Shown: one piece after another, positions 33,715 through 45,765 of the stretch
How positions within the stretch are numbered: position 1 is the first letter of the stretch
Layout: each line of letters opens with the position of its first letter
NCBI GenBank assembly: GCA_029204225.1
Contig: CM055097.1
Location: 55,209,920 to 55,273,919 of the forward strand
DNA: 64,000 nucleotides
Direction: 5' to 3'
From: Diphasiastrum complanatum
Lineage: Eukaryota > Streptophyta > Lycopodiopsida > Lycopodiales > Lycopodiaceae
Translations under genes and position numbers: made by a program
Notes under the pieces: model-generated
Told to the model about the DNA's origin: nothing
Seen by the model: the letters and a program-made list of their open reading frames with translations, nothing else
The model's database searches: none

Positions 33715-34558
33715 TGTTGGAGAAAGAGGGTGTGTGAGTGTGAGAAACTAAAATAGCTCGAAAGAAAAACGAACATGAAAAGAAGCGAACTCAAAACGAA
33801 CTCGAACGAAAAGTGTTGATGCGCAACAAAATGAGCTATATTACTCTTTCCCTAAGCATGACTATGCCTATTAGAAACAAACAGAACGTTAGTGATAGAA
33901 TTCACGTTCGATCTGATTATGTAGTCAAACATTAAGCAACAAAACATTAGAAGGATAATTTGTCGCGAACAGCTAGGCAAATTATTTGTCGCGAATGATT
34001 TGCGAAGAGCTAGACTGAGCTTGACTGATAATCAGTCGCGAATTAGTCACGAAAGGCAAGACTAAATATTAGTCTCGAACAACTAGACTAATAATAATTC
34101 GCTAAGAACATATTACCAGATTGAGCAATAAGAGAGTCAGACAGAATGTAGAAAAGCATATGTTTGCACAGTTGCATGGGATGAGCATGAAAAGGTCGCG
34201 ATGTCAGCCTTTGCTGAAATGAACGTTGGTGAAGTGCAAAAAATGCGACACTTTGACAAATGCCTTAAGATTTGATTTACAAGGTGCCTTCCCTATTCTG
34301 TAAGGACACCTTTGGCATTCTTGTAAGGCAGTGTTGCCTTTTTCGCCTGTCACAAATCACGTGTAAAAACATAGTGTCACGTTTTTCACCTTTTTTCGCC
34401 TGTGGAAAGTTACTTGTATTTATGCAGACAATCATGTTTTTCGCTTGTCTTATTTTACATGTAAATATGCAGACTGTGCGACAACATGAGAAAAAATGCA
34501 GCGTGAATGGAGACAGATTAAAATAGAATTTAGGAGAGTAGTGGAGATAAATCCAACA
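33715..34558 (-). mobile_element. 5' LTR of the minus-strand copia derivative, internally shortened
   Basis: 844 bases, beginning TGTTGGATTTATC on the minus strand at 34558. It lacks about 360 bases present in the 3' LTR. Scattered substitutions separate the two LTRs, so this insertion is older than the one at 21393. Confidence 0.88.
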
Positions 34559-34900
34559 GAAGGTATTGATAGGAATGAACAGTCAAGGTTTGTTGATTAC
34601 TTGTTGTGCATTGGGGATGGTTGTGAGCGCACATTTGTAGAACGTGATACCGACGTGATTTGTCTACCTATTGGTATGTGCCTCAAGACACATGACGTAG
34701 AAGAATTGATCTCATTCACTTTTTCTAATATTGCAAAACATTACAAGGAGGTCAATTTTTTGAGAAGCCATGCAATATTGACATGGGTAAATCACAAAAT
34801 ATTTGTGCGAGACTTGATGGAAATATTGCGTTTCGGCATTGAGGAGTACATCTCTAGTGTTGTGTCGCTGATTAGGGGGTGGACGGATTTTGTGTACCTC
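34559..34900 (+). pseudogene. Helitron PIF1-like helicase fragment, right half
   Basis: Continues the frame interrupted at 30809: EGIDRNEQSRFVDYLLCIGDG, then DVICLPIGMC, then EELISFTFSNIAKHYKEVNFL, then HAILTWVN. This is the C-terminal motif series of PIF1-like helicases (loss of the usual AILTP.N.DVD and further decay after about 34800). The frame upstream of 34559 is LTR sequence, so the apparent start at 34496 is not genuine. A neighbouring frame near 34880 continues the homology weakly. Confidence 0.75.
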
Positions 34901-34939
34901 CAACAAACGAGTGGACATTTTTTTTCCCTAATAAACGAT

Positions 34940-34943
<4 letters not shown>

Positions 34944-35023
<80 letters not shown>
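34944..35023. repeat. (CT)40 microsatellite
   Basis: An uninterrupted CT tract at the decayed end of the helicase fragment. Confidence 0.95.
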
Positions 35024-35028
<5 letters not shown>

Positions 35029-37840
35029 TGCTTTTGTTTATTTCTAAACCACAAAGCCCTACATTTATTTTAGGCTTTCTAATCACTTATATGTGCTTAA
35101 TTTTTTATGGGGAGGCATGCAAAAGTGAAACTACTTTTATAGGACAAATGCAAGGTCCACATGTTGTAAGCCTATGTTGGAAGTTCCAAAGATACTCTCA
35201 AAATCTCACTTTCAAATAGGACCTTGTTATTCACAAGGGCAAAATGTCCTAGAACAAACTTAGATGAGCATGGCTAAGGTTGGTGGTCACACTAGTGGCA
35301 ACTCTGTTTGCTTGGACCTTCCTCTTGTGAGAAATTGGCAAAAATCTTGCTTGGTGATTTTATTTTATATTAGAAGTTTGTCAATGAATCTCACATGTGT
35401 GGAGGATGTTCCCACATGTGGAGAATTGTAAAGTAAATTAAAAATGTTTGTTATAGGGGTCTCATAAAGTTTCATAGTCAAGCTTCTAGGTGTCATTAGT
35501 AGATTGAGCCATTTTTGGCTTTAGAGGTCAATTAGTGAGGTACACTTGTTTTGTCATTATTAGGCCAAAAGCACAAGTGGAAAACTCAAGCTAAATAGGT
35601 TCTTGACAAGTGTCTTTAGTTAGTTTGATGTGTGACAAGTCAAAGATCAAAAGGTCCAATAGAATTAAGAGGTGGAAGTACCATTGGTCCAATAGGATTT
35701 GAGATAGGCTTGAGAATGGTCCAATAGAATGGAGAGATGGATGCATCAATGGTCCAATAGGATTAAGATGTTGTAAATATGAGGTCCAATCATGTTTGAG
35801 TGTGGATTAGCTCGTGGATCTACTAGTATCATTGTACTTCTCATTTGGAACTAATTGATTTTGAGATCAAGTGAGATTTTGGATCAAAGTGTTTTCTACC
35901 ATTCTCTCTCTACCCGAGAGCTGGCTATTTTTGTACTTAGTTTTTATTTTGGAACACCACATGCGTGTATGTACTTTGGAAGTGAGTTAATGCATGCAGT
36001 AGTGTGTTTTTTCCATGCATCCACACATCTTAAGAGATCTAAATCACATGTTGTGGGCACTCCACACGTGTTAAATTCACACCTCTTGCCACCCATTTTT
36101 CAAGCCTTGGCAAGTGAGATGATTGGCAATGGACCAGCAGGCAATGGACCAACCATGTTTGACATCTAGCTAGTAAGTTTCAAATGAACCCCCTTGGCAA
36201 GTGAGATGATTGCACATCTCTTTCATATCTAGCTAGTAAGTAATAAATGGCATGTCGCAAGCTGATGGCTAGTTACGCCATTAGTCCATTTTTCTTAAGT
36301 TGCTCTTGGCAACTCAACATGGCAAGCAAGGTTCCTAGGTTTTAAATACTACTTTCAAGTGTCCCTACATGGCAAGTCACCCATGCCACCTGATCATGTG
36401 TCACTCAATACAAATATGAAAAAGAGAAAGCCCTTACTTTTTTGAATGATTAATTGGAAAATACCATTTTGTGCTAGCGACATATTAGGCAGTCAAGTCT
36501 AGTCTAGTCTAGTCTAATCAAGGTAAGTTGTATGAAAAGGGGAGCTCCGTATTTTCAATGGACCAATGGGAGAACTCCATTTAAAATCAAGGACTTAATG
36601 GGTAGCCACGAGTGAGAACACTCTAAGCCTCCGACTTGTGAATGAAGTAGGATGTATGATCTATTTTGGCTAACCTTCCAACTTGTGGATAAGCTTTCAC
36701 ATAGTTGTAGGAATCAAGCTAACTCCAGAGCTTGAAATTGAGCAATGACAACTCCTAATGCATGTTTTTTAGGAGCCATGATGCTTCTTGGCACTAATTG
36801 GCAAAAAGTCACTATGAGCACCTTTAACTCCCAAAAATATTTAGAAAGCTCTTGTTTGAAGTCTCTCACATGAATCATGCTCTCCATGTTAGGAGATATC
36901 TCAAATCACATAATAATTATATGGGAAGGTGTAGCAAAACTTGAGAATGAGTCTTGTTTGAAGTGTCTCAATTCCTCTTACTAGTCAATGGCCTTGAGAC
37001 AATGGGTTAGCTCTTAATGAGTTTATATTCACCTTGAGCTAATGATGAGAATTGTTGGAATGATTACCATCTTGATTTTGCTTTAGTTGAGGGACCAATC
37101 TACACTTTATTAGAAGCAATAAGTGTGAGGTTGTCTGAGGTTCTTGCAACTTGTTTGGATTGGAGCTTGTTTTGACTTTAGACTTTTACATTATAACCTT
37201 ACCTTCTAGTTGGTTATCTCATGGATGATTGCTTGTTTTCTTTGGGTAAGTTGGTCTTATTTTAAGATGTGATGGTTGGCTTGGTTATTTTTGGCTAGTT
37301 GCTCATGTTTTACAACACATTTCTCATTTGAGGTCTTATAATGTATTGGTTTCAGAACTTTGGTTATGGGTACAAGGCCCACTTGACATTTGTTGCCCTC
37401 TCAAGTACAGCCAGCAGCTCTCCAAAGGACAGCCAACCTACTGGACAGGTGCGGTCAACAGAATTAGGGTTTTGGTTTTGGCAAGAACCCAAATGGTTTA
37501 GATGGCAGATCTCATGAACCTCTTTTATTCTTTTCATTTTTTGCCTCATTACAACACCCGTGCGCACTCGCCGGTTGGGGCTTTTTCACCTCTATTTTGT
37601 GATATAAAAATTGTATTGTCCTATGTTTCAGGAAGTATAGTAAGTGTTGTGGGTGGTGGTGGTGTTTGCGTTTGGATGGATGATGCAGCAGACGATCATC
37701 AACTTATTTACTCATCGCAAATTTCCTACACCTTCAACCAGTTGGGCGACTCAGTGCTGATCTTCTGAGCACCCTGTGTTTTGATAATTATTTTTATAGA
37801 ATTCATAGCAAGTTTGTCTTTCAGCTATATTTTGTTGCAA
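35024..37840. other. Gene-free stretch
   Basis: Apart from the CCAAT-bearing repeat and a short TCTAG run near 36505 (AGTCTAGTCTAGTC), this is unique-looking AT-rich DNA. Phrases such as GGCAAGTGAGATGATTG recur near 36110 and 36195. No frame is convincing. Confidence 0.5.
35653..35790. repeat. Five GGTCCAAT motifs at 32-33 base spacing
   Basis: GGTCCAAT starts at 35653, 35686, 35718, 35751 and 35783. The spacers begin AGRATT in the first four. It is a diverged minisatellite of about 32.5 bases, close to three helical turns, with a CCAAT box in each unit. Confidence 0.75.
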
Positions 37841-37842
37841 AG

Positions 37843-37860
37843 AGAGAGAGAGAGAGAGAG
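37843..37860. repeat. (GA)9 tract abutting an ATG
   Basis: Nine GA units end exactly at the ATG of the small frame at 37861. GA tracts are common in plant 5' UTRs. Confidence 0.8.
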
Positions 37861-38115
37861 ATGGACGCTGGTAAGATCGCATTCGCCATTGTTCTGGGAA
37901 TGATGGGTGTGCTCATAGTTGTTGGCTGTCTGGTCGCAACCTCAAAGCACATATGGCTGAAAATAAAGATCCGTCGCAGAGCTCAAAGTCGGCAGCAACA
38001 GCTCTCATGTCAAACACGATTCCATGATGATCTTGGGAGCAACTCCAATGTCATCGTAGAAGCTGGGCCTCAGCGACCAGGAACTGAAGAAATCTCAGGA
38101 CATGAAAACGGGTAA
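37861..38115 (+). CDS. Possible small single-pass membrane protein, or first exon of one
   Basis: The 84-codon frame begins at ATG directly after the GA tract. Residues 6-28 (IAFAIVLGMMGVLIVVGCLVA) form one strong membrane span. A basic stretch follows (KIKIRRRAQSRQQQ) and then a polar tail. The stop TAA at 38113-38115 lies inside GGGTAAGAAG, a good plant splice-donor context (GT at 38112), so translation may continue in a later exon. The order (hydrophobic helix, then basic cytosolic side) suggests an N-out membrane protein. No family is recognised. The codon pattern and ATG context are better than in neighbouring spurious frames, but expression is unproven. Confidence 0.4.
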   Translation: MDAGKIAFAIVLGMMGVLIVVGCLVATSKHIWLKIKIRRRAQSRQQQLSCQTRFHDDLGSNSNVIVEAGPQRPGTEEISGHENG

Positions 38116-40227
38116 GAAGCAGCCTGCGCGTCTGCAATTCGAATTAGATTTGCTTGGTGGGTGTGGTCGACTGGTAGCAACTGTCGCCTAAGTGGAAGGA
38201 ATCAGACTGAGGTATTATGTCTATCGCATATAAGCTTCACCTCGTCTACTTTTTGGTATTCGAATATGGATCTGTTGTGTATCGGTCAGTGTTAGATGCA
38301 AATCATATGAGCCTATACTCCAATTGTACTGCACTTAGATGGCGAGTCAGCAAAGCTGCAAAACATCTGTTAGACTCCATTCCTGGGGTTGCTTCTGTAC
38401 TGCCTCCATTTTGCAGCCAAACGCATGAATCCATTATTAGATTGTATATGCTTAAGTTTAACTACATATTCAAGGCTTCTTGCTAGAATCAATCATAGTT
38501 TGCTATCCCGATGTTGCAGTGTCAAATCTGGCCGGCAACAGGAAGACGCGGTACTTGGCTAATTTTGCAGTGAAATGATTCGCGGAATGCACATGAGTAC
38601 TAGCCGCTACAGAGAGAGTCTCATAACTCTCATTTGATGGGATGATCATAAAAAATAGCGCAGAGAGTAATTTCAGAACGTTATTAAACTTATTAATCTT
38701 CCATCAGACGAGACACTCGCGATCATCACTAGAGGCAGGCCACTGCCGTGTATGGGAGACAACCAAGCAAAAACGGTGACAAAAGTACCTGGGCCCCGCT
38801 TTCAGTCATGTACGAAAGAGGCTAAAGTCTAAATCCTAAAGGCGGTGACTCAGATCACGGGAAGGATACAGATTCAACAAACTTGATCACTGATCAGCAA
38901 CCACAACACAGATCCTGCTACTTTCTCACAAAATGGTTGTGATGGTGCAGCCAGCTTGTGTGTCAATCCATGCACGTTTCTGGCCAGTCGCTATGATGCT
39001 CCGTGCAGGCATAGAGGGACAGGGCCTACTTGCTCCGTTGTGCACAGGACGCTATCACTGTACCTTTTCGTTCAAGCTCAGCTCAACTCAGTGCCTTATA
39101 GTGGCGCCCATGATCATGACCTCGTCAGCTGTTCATGCCACCTACCACTTTCTGATCTGAGAAGAAAGCTATTGCAGTGGAAAACTTAATTTGAATTGAC
39201 CCATCTTCTATTATTAAAAATTTCAACTTCAAGACTTGGTGAAAAAGGCTTGTGCTTTCCTCTTCTTAGGCATTTCCCCTGCCTGTTTAATGATGCCTTG
39301 AGTTTTCTATTACCCCAAACTGGCAAAGTTGGTATGTATCTAGGACTACACGTTTTGCGCTTGCGGGTAATGCCTCATCTCAATTGCTAAACAGACTGAA
39401 TTTTAGGATTGATTTTCAGAGAAGAAATTAGAGGAAAAGAAGCTTTTTAATGCAAATAGAACACTAATGAGGTTAGACGATATATACGTAGAAAGTATGT
39501 GATCTTTGCCTCATAGAGGACGGTTGGTGGGCCTAGTGTGCTATGAGGGAAGTTTAGAAGAAGCTACCTTAGAGAACAACCTTTGAGAACGATGTGTTGT
39601 ATTGCCTCTTCTTGCTGGCATTAATTAACAAGATCTATTTATAATATAATACAACAAATTAATATTAATTTTTGCCAAACGATGCACCACTTACCTCAAA
39701 TCCAAGTGAATTGTGTGCGCAATCACGTCTATCTCACTAAATAGATCAAACACCTCCCTCATGGACCACAAATGGGCAAAGGCAGTACCCATAGATAGGC
39801 TTTCAAAGTGATTGAAAAGTCAATTGGGTACCATTGACTTCAACAAACCTCCTTTAACAATTTATTTCAATATAGCCACTTGCACATTGTAGTTTCACCC
39901 CTTGACCATAGGACAATTACTCATCTGACCTTAATTGGGAGATTTACTTGCGTATATTGGGAGATTTACTTAAATATACGCACTTGGTTTTTCCCTTCTA
40001 GGACAATTCCTCATCTTGATTAATGGGAGCCTTACTTGAATATTTGCACTTTCTTTTATGCGTCCTAGGAGAGGCACGTGCCAAACTTTTGATAATGTTC
40101 TTCTCTTAGTGAATTTATCTTTGCTACTTCATAACCACAATTTGGGAGATCATTGATATGTTCTTGGTGCTCTTATTTTCTTTTTGTCCTTGCCTTGAGT
40201 TGGTATAGTACGACATATACCAATTTT
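38116..40227. other. No gene assigned; right part is probably the LTR of a gypsy element
   Basis: 38.1-39.4 kb shows only short frames without protein character. Part could be introns or 3' exons of the 37861 gene. The last several hundred bases before the PBS at 40228 must be LTR. A TATA-like TATTTATAATATAA occurs near 39635. Local duplications (TTGGGAGATTTACTT) occur near 39935-39970. The LTR start is not defined. Confidence 0.4.
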
Positions 40228-40245
40228 TGGCGCCGTTGTCGGGGA
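40228..40245 (+). other. Primer-binding site (tRNA-Asp type), gypsy
   Basis: TGGCGCCGTTGTCGGGGA differs by one base from the site at 11247-11264. It places the gag that follows in an Athila/Tat-like gypsy lineage. Confidence 0.75.
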
Positions 40246-40297
40246 TAGTTTAGGAAAGTTATAAGAAATCTAACAAATCCATCTCCATCTCTAGTGT

Positions 40298-42320
40298 ATG
40301 TCAGATAGAGAATCCAGATTAGAACGATACTGTAAGCTTAGAGAGAAATGTTTACGAAGACAAAGTGAGAGTACTAGTCGAAGAAATCTAGACGAAATCA
40401 CTGCCCAGTTAATTGAACCCCTAGTTAGCCTTGGTAGAGGGTCCTGCTGCACGTTTCACTTCTATATCCAAAATTAAATATGATTATTTTAAAGGGACTT
40501 CTTCCGACGATGCAGATAGCTATGTCTCACAATTTGAGTCAATAGCTAATGCAAATAACGAAGGTACTGACGTAGACAAACTACGGATCTTCCCTGGTCT
40601 GCTAAGAAAGTAGGCGTGCATCTGGTACAGTCAAGTTGAACCAGGCCGTGTAGGAACCTGGTACCTGCTGAAAGATGCGTTTTTGAACTAGTTCAGAGAG
40701 ATCGGTTACAAATCAAGAATTCTCGGACGTCTGAACAATGTTCAGAAGAAGAGTAAAGAATCCCTTTGCAAATATACACGAAAGGTTAAAAATCTCATAG
40801 GAAAACTAACCGGTGTATATCCCGTTGATATGCAGATCGAATGGTTTTTGGCTGGTTTACCACCAAAGAATGATCGGTGTTGCAGACAAGGGGACATGAC
40901 CTCCTTAGCAGTAGTAATAGCTAGTGTCGAAAATTTCGAGACCTCGAAACTAGCACAAAAGCGACGATCAACTAAGAAATCTCGAAAGTCAAAGATTGAT
41001 TCTAGTGACAGCGAAGATGATTCAGATTTTGATTCAAGTACCAATTTTTCAAGTTTGGAATCTGAAAGCAGCGATTCATCAAAATCAGAAGCTGACAAAG
41101 GAGAGAGAAAGAATAAACGACGAACTAAACGAAAGGATGACACAAAAGTTGTCGAGGATAAGTCGTCAACTTCTAAAGTTGAAAAGCTTTGGAAGAGTAA
41201 TATGGCTAACCTTAATAAAAAGTTTAATGATTTGAAAGTGCAGATCTCCGAAGTTGTAGATAAAAGACCAAAAGCATCTTCTTCCAATTCAGGAATGTGG
41301 TGTATGAAATGTGGAACTTCAAGACACACTAAGGAAGACTGCACTACTATGAATGTCAAATACATTGAAGATCCTGTCCAAGAGGTACTTTTTATTTTTC
41401 AAAATGATGCGACTACTAACTATGTTCAGGGTACTGCAGCATCAGCCCAGCAAGACAGACCAAAGTTCGCACCAAGAAGACATAATCCTCCTAAATTTGT
41501 TGGACCAGTGAAGTCTCAAACTGCGACTAAACCAGTGTCAGGCCACTGCTATAGCTGTGGAGAGCCGGGACATTTTTCACCTGACTGTCCTCAACCACGA
41601 AAGTCGATTGGTTATGTACCGTTATGCTCAAATTGTAGAGAGCCTGGTCACAAGTATCCTGACTGCCCTCATTCGCAGAAGCCGCGACCCAAATATCAAT
41701 ATGTCGCAACACCAGCTGCTGCAGATTCGAAAGCGAAAGCTTCGACTGATGCTGTTGTGCAGAGAATTGACGTTCTTGAAAAAAAATTGGCGAAGACAGA
41801 AGATCAGTCCTGGCCAAGTGATGTGGAGAAATTATTCAAAGTTACAACGAGAAGCAAAAGCTCCTCGAAACCTGACCAGAAATCTTCGATGAGGCATAGA
41901 AAATCCTCGAAGAAGAAATCTTCTAGTAAAACGACGAACAAATCCACAACTAAGGAGGATCTTAAAGATGAACCCGACTATGACCGCGATGCTGCAAAGT
42001 TATTTGCAAAAGATATCTCAGCAGAGGCGAAAGAAATTATCAACGCTGAACTTCAGTCAGCTGTTGCAGAGAAGGTGGTCACTTTCGAGGAAGGGGACGA
42101 CGAAATCACGAAGACGAAATTGTCTACTGTTGTTATTGATAAGCAATCTCGAAATCGAAGACGAAGGACTATGATATCATGACTGATATTGGATCTCTTT
42201 GTCCGAACATTACGTTTGAGTAGCTGTTGGCAGATAACACTTATTACAGAAAACAACTGAAAGGTCTTTCTGCATCGAAAAAGAAGAAAAATGACTTAGG
42301 CCTCTTCATGATTTATACGT
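40298..42320 (+). pseudogene. Gypsy gag with three zinc knuckles, broken and without pol
   Basis: ATG 40298 opens a frame (MSDRESRLERYCKLREKC) that shifts near 40425. The next frame carries the gag core (FTSISKIKYDYFKG, SYVSQFESIANAN) with stops at 40611 and 40689, and is open from about 40692 to 42182. The open part has acidic Ser-rich and basic tracts, then three CCHC knuckles: CMKCGTSRHTKEDC (about 41304), CYSCGEPGHFSPDC (about 41550) and CSNCREPGHKYPDC (about 41628). A lysine-rich tail follows. After another frame change the sequence LLADNTYYRKQLKGLSASKK runs to TAA near 42320. Pol is absent: the sequence is cut near 42394, where a copia fragment starts. Confidence 0.85.
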
Positions 42321-42394
42321 AACCAGCTCATATCTTCATTTTTAAGTATATCATGACATATTTATGTTGATACTCAATTTTTAACAATAAAGTG

Positions 42395-45300
42395 GCATCA
42401 CATCATGGACAAGCTTGATGGAGCCAATTACCATCTGTGGAAATTTAAGATGAAGACTGTACTAATGGCAAAAGAATTGTACGACATTGTTACAGGTGCA
42501 GAAGGGAAACCCAAAGCGGACGACGTGGCAATTGCCAGATGGAAGCTGAAGGATGGAAAAGCTTTCACGCTGATCATCCTCAACATCACGGATACACAAA
42601 TTGGCCATGTATCTGAGGCTTAGACATCGAAAGAAGTCTGGGACATCTTGAACATGCTATACGAGGTGCGAGATATAGCTTCTAAGCTACATCTCAGGAA
42701 GAAATTCTACTCCCTCAAGATGACGAATGGTGATTCTCTACAGAATCACATTAATCAATTCAAGAACTTGCTAAGGCAAATGGTCGTTGTCGGATCTGTC
42801 ATAGACGATCAAGATGTAGTGATGCAACTGTTTACAAGCTTGCCAAGTTCTTACGACAGTTGGGTGATGATCATCACGACTCATCCAGAGTTGACTCTTT
42901 CGAGAGTCATCACTATGTTGTTGCAGGAAGATACGCGAAGAAATGAAGCCTCAAGTTCCTCAACTGATTCTCACACCTTGTACACCAACAAGGGCACGAC
43001 AAAGTAGAAGGCCTGAAGCTATCAAAGTCAGACCAAAAACCAGCACAGCACAAGGAACAGTCGATTCCGCAGACAAAGAAGAAGTTGTTCTGCAGATACT
43101 GCAAACAAAACAACCACGAAATACAAGACTGCCGAATACTTCAAGTGAAGAACAACAGCAAAGGGCAGTCGAATCAAGTGGCAAATGCAGCTACAGAAGC
43201 TCCACAGCCCATTCAAGAAGCGGATCATAATGCCTTTATGACCAACCATCAAGGAGCATCTGGCGACAGTTCATGGTTCCTGGATTCCAGAGCTACTCAA
43301 CATATGACTAGCTTGATTGGCTGTTTCGAGTCCTATACACCTTACAGTACCCAGAAATTCGTTCACCTTGGCGACAATAGCACACAAGCTATTAAAGGTG
43401 AAGGAACTATAAGATTATGCTTTGCAAATGAGCAATCTAAGCTACTTTCCAAAGTTCTGTATGTACCTTAGTTATCCACGAATCTGCCCTCTATAAGCAA
43501 AATCACAGATCTAGGACACAGAGTAGAATTCGAATGTGATCAATGTAAAGTAGTTGATAGGACAGACAAGATCTTAGCACTCGGAAAGAGGCATGGATAC
43601 TTGTATAAATTAAGTCATTGTTTTTTTGCCTCTAGTCAGGCTCTCACTACTTCAATTCAATCAAGTAAAGGTTTACTTTGGCATTATAGACTTGGTCATT
43701 TAAATTATGCTATTGTACAACAAATGTCTAGACAATCTATTGTTCTTGATCTCAACTATCCACACAAAACAGTCGAGCTACCTATCTGTCAAGACTGTCT
43801 AGTTGGAAAGCCATTTAAGTCAAGCCATCAGCATGTTGCTAGAGGATTGCTAGATGTTGTACATTCATATGTGTGTGGCCCGATGAAAAATCCTTCGCTG
43901 AAGGAAGCCAAGTATTTTATAACCTTTATTGACGAATTCTCAAGAAGAACGATGGGGTACTTCTTAAAGAAGAAATCAAAAGCCTTCAACTGCTTCAGAA
44001 TCTTCAAAAAGCATGCAGAAAAGGAGACTAGAAGGACGATTAAGGCCTTAAGGTCAGATAACGGTGGAGAATATATCTCTGTCGAGTTCAAGGAGTACTG
44101 CCAAAGCCAAGGCATTGAGCAGCAATTCATCACTCCTTACAATCCTCAGTCTAATGGCTTAGTTGAGAGGAAGAACCAAACTCTGGTTGAATCTGCTAAG
44201 TGTATGCTAGCACATGCATTGTTGCCCAAGAGGTTCTGGGCTGAAGCTGTCTCCACTGTAGCTTACATCCAAAACAAATGTTCGACCAAAGCCCTCTCAG
44301 ACAAGACACCCCACGAGGTGTGGACAGGCTCCAAGCCTTCTTTGAAGAACCTAAGAGTGTTTGGGTGCATTGCCTACATGTAGATCCCAAAGGACACAAG
44401 GAAGAAATTGGACTTCCAAGGTCTAAAGACCATCCTAGTCGGATATACCTCGTCTGATAACAGCTACAAGCTGTATGATCCTGATACCCAGCAAATCTTG
44501 TATAGCCGAGATACAGTCTTTATCGAGGATCAGTTCGTCAACCTCAAAGGCAAGGATATTGCTCAAGAAGAACCTTCATCACCTGCCAATGACACGACAA
44601 TCCAAGCTTCTAGCTCAGGAATGTCTATCGTCGACCCACTTCGAGATAGCGAATCAGACGAAGATATTGCTGCTACCCAGCAACATATCCCAAGAGCGGT
44701 TCATCAGTCGAATCCTCCCAGAAGATCACGCCGAGTGCGCACATAGCCCACAAGGTATACTCCTGAGTCTGTCTGTCTTTTAAAGCAGGAACCGACAATA
44801 GTCGAAGAGGCACTTAGCGAACCAGACTCTAATCTCTGGAGAGAAGCTATGGAAAGAGAGTATTTCTTTCTGATCAAGAATCAGACATGGTCCTTAGTCG
44901 AAGCTCCTATTGGCTGCAATATTATTGATTGCAAATGGATGTTTAAGATCAAATATAATGCCAACAGAGCGATTGATCAAAGAAAGGCTAGACTGGTAGC
45001 ATGAGGATTCACCCAGATCCCGAATGTCGACTATAGTGAGACTTTTAGTCCAGTCGTCAAACATTCATTGATCTAAATGCTCCTATCTTATGCTGCAACT
45101 GCCGACCTCGAAGTACATCAACTCGATGTACAAATAGCCTATCTGAATGGAGTTATACAAGAAGATATCTACATGATCCAGCCCGAAGTATACGTTCTAG
45201 AAGGCATGAAGAATCATGTCTGTAAACTCCATAAAGCACTGTACGGCTTGAAACGGTCAACCAGAACTTGGTTTCAGAGGATCAACACATTCCTCATTGA

Positions 45301-45751
45301 ACAGGGATTTAAACCAAGCACTACTGATTGCAATGTTTATTCAAAGTCAATGCAGCAATCCTTCATTATCATCACCTTGTATGTTGATGATACGTTGCTC
45401 TTCAGCAACAATGCCAATATGGTCAAGGATTCAAAACAGATGTTGTTCTCAGAATTCGACATGACTGATCTGGGTGAAGCTCACTTTTGTCTTGGAATTC
45501 AAATCCACAAAGACAAAGCAAATCGACTGATTTACATTACTCAACAAAGGTATCTTCATAATGTTCTTAATAGATACAATTTGATGAATTGTAAATTAGC
45601 TCACTCACCAATGGATCCAGGCCTACATTTGTCAAAGGACCAATGTCCCCAGACAAAGCAGGAAGAGGAGCAATGAGAGAATACATGTATCGATCAATAC
45701 TCGGATCTCTCATATACGCAATGGTCTGTACAAGGCCAGATATCTGTTTTG
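42395..45751 (+). pseudogene. Copia gag-pol, family B, truncated at both ends
   Basis: ATG 42405 starts gag (MDKLDGANYHLWKFKMKT). A TAG interrupts it at 42621; the frame shifts near 43000 to that of a CCHC knuckle (CRYCKQNNHEIQDC, about 43087). The protease motif reads FLDSRATQH, with Arg for the active-site Gly. The GAG-pre-integrase and integrase follow to 44383; the first catalytic Asp is replaced (VVHSYVCGP), while RSDNGGEY and NGLVERKN remain. RT shows HQLDVQIAYLNG and YVDD near 45382. Further stops lie at 43469, 44381, 44744, 45002 and 45074. A one-base loss near 45673 compared with the copy at 32.7 kb creates another. It breaks off after TRPDICF at 45751. No LTR or PBS remains at its left edge, where it abuts a gypsy gag. 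Confidence 0.92.
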
Positions 45752-45765
45752 AGGATGTTTAAGAA

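Noticed and set aside
31610-34550. Two copies of a 400-base block first taken as a segmental duplication of host DNA
   Set aside because: Both copies begin TGTTGGATTT on the minus strand and lie inside the LTRs; they are simply the outer parts of the two LTRs of one element.
34496-34558. ATG-less start of the helicase frame at 34496
   Set aside because: These bases are LTR sequence that happens to stay in frame with the helicase after the insertion.
35855-36169. 104-codon frame
   Set aside because: Starts from a non-ATG codon context, shows no domain and lies in gene-free DNA.
37502-37768. 88-codon frame ahead of the small membrane protein
   Set aside because: No clear start context, low-complexity GGGG stretch and no homology; not supported as a gene.
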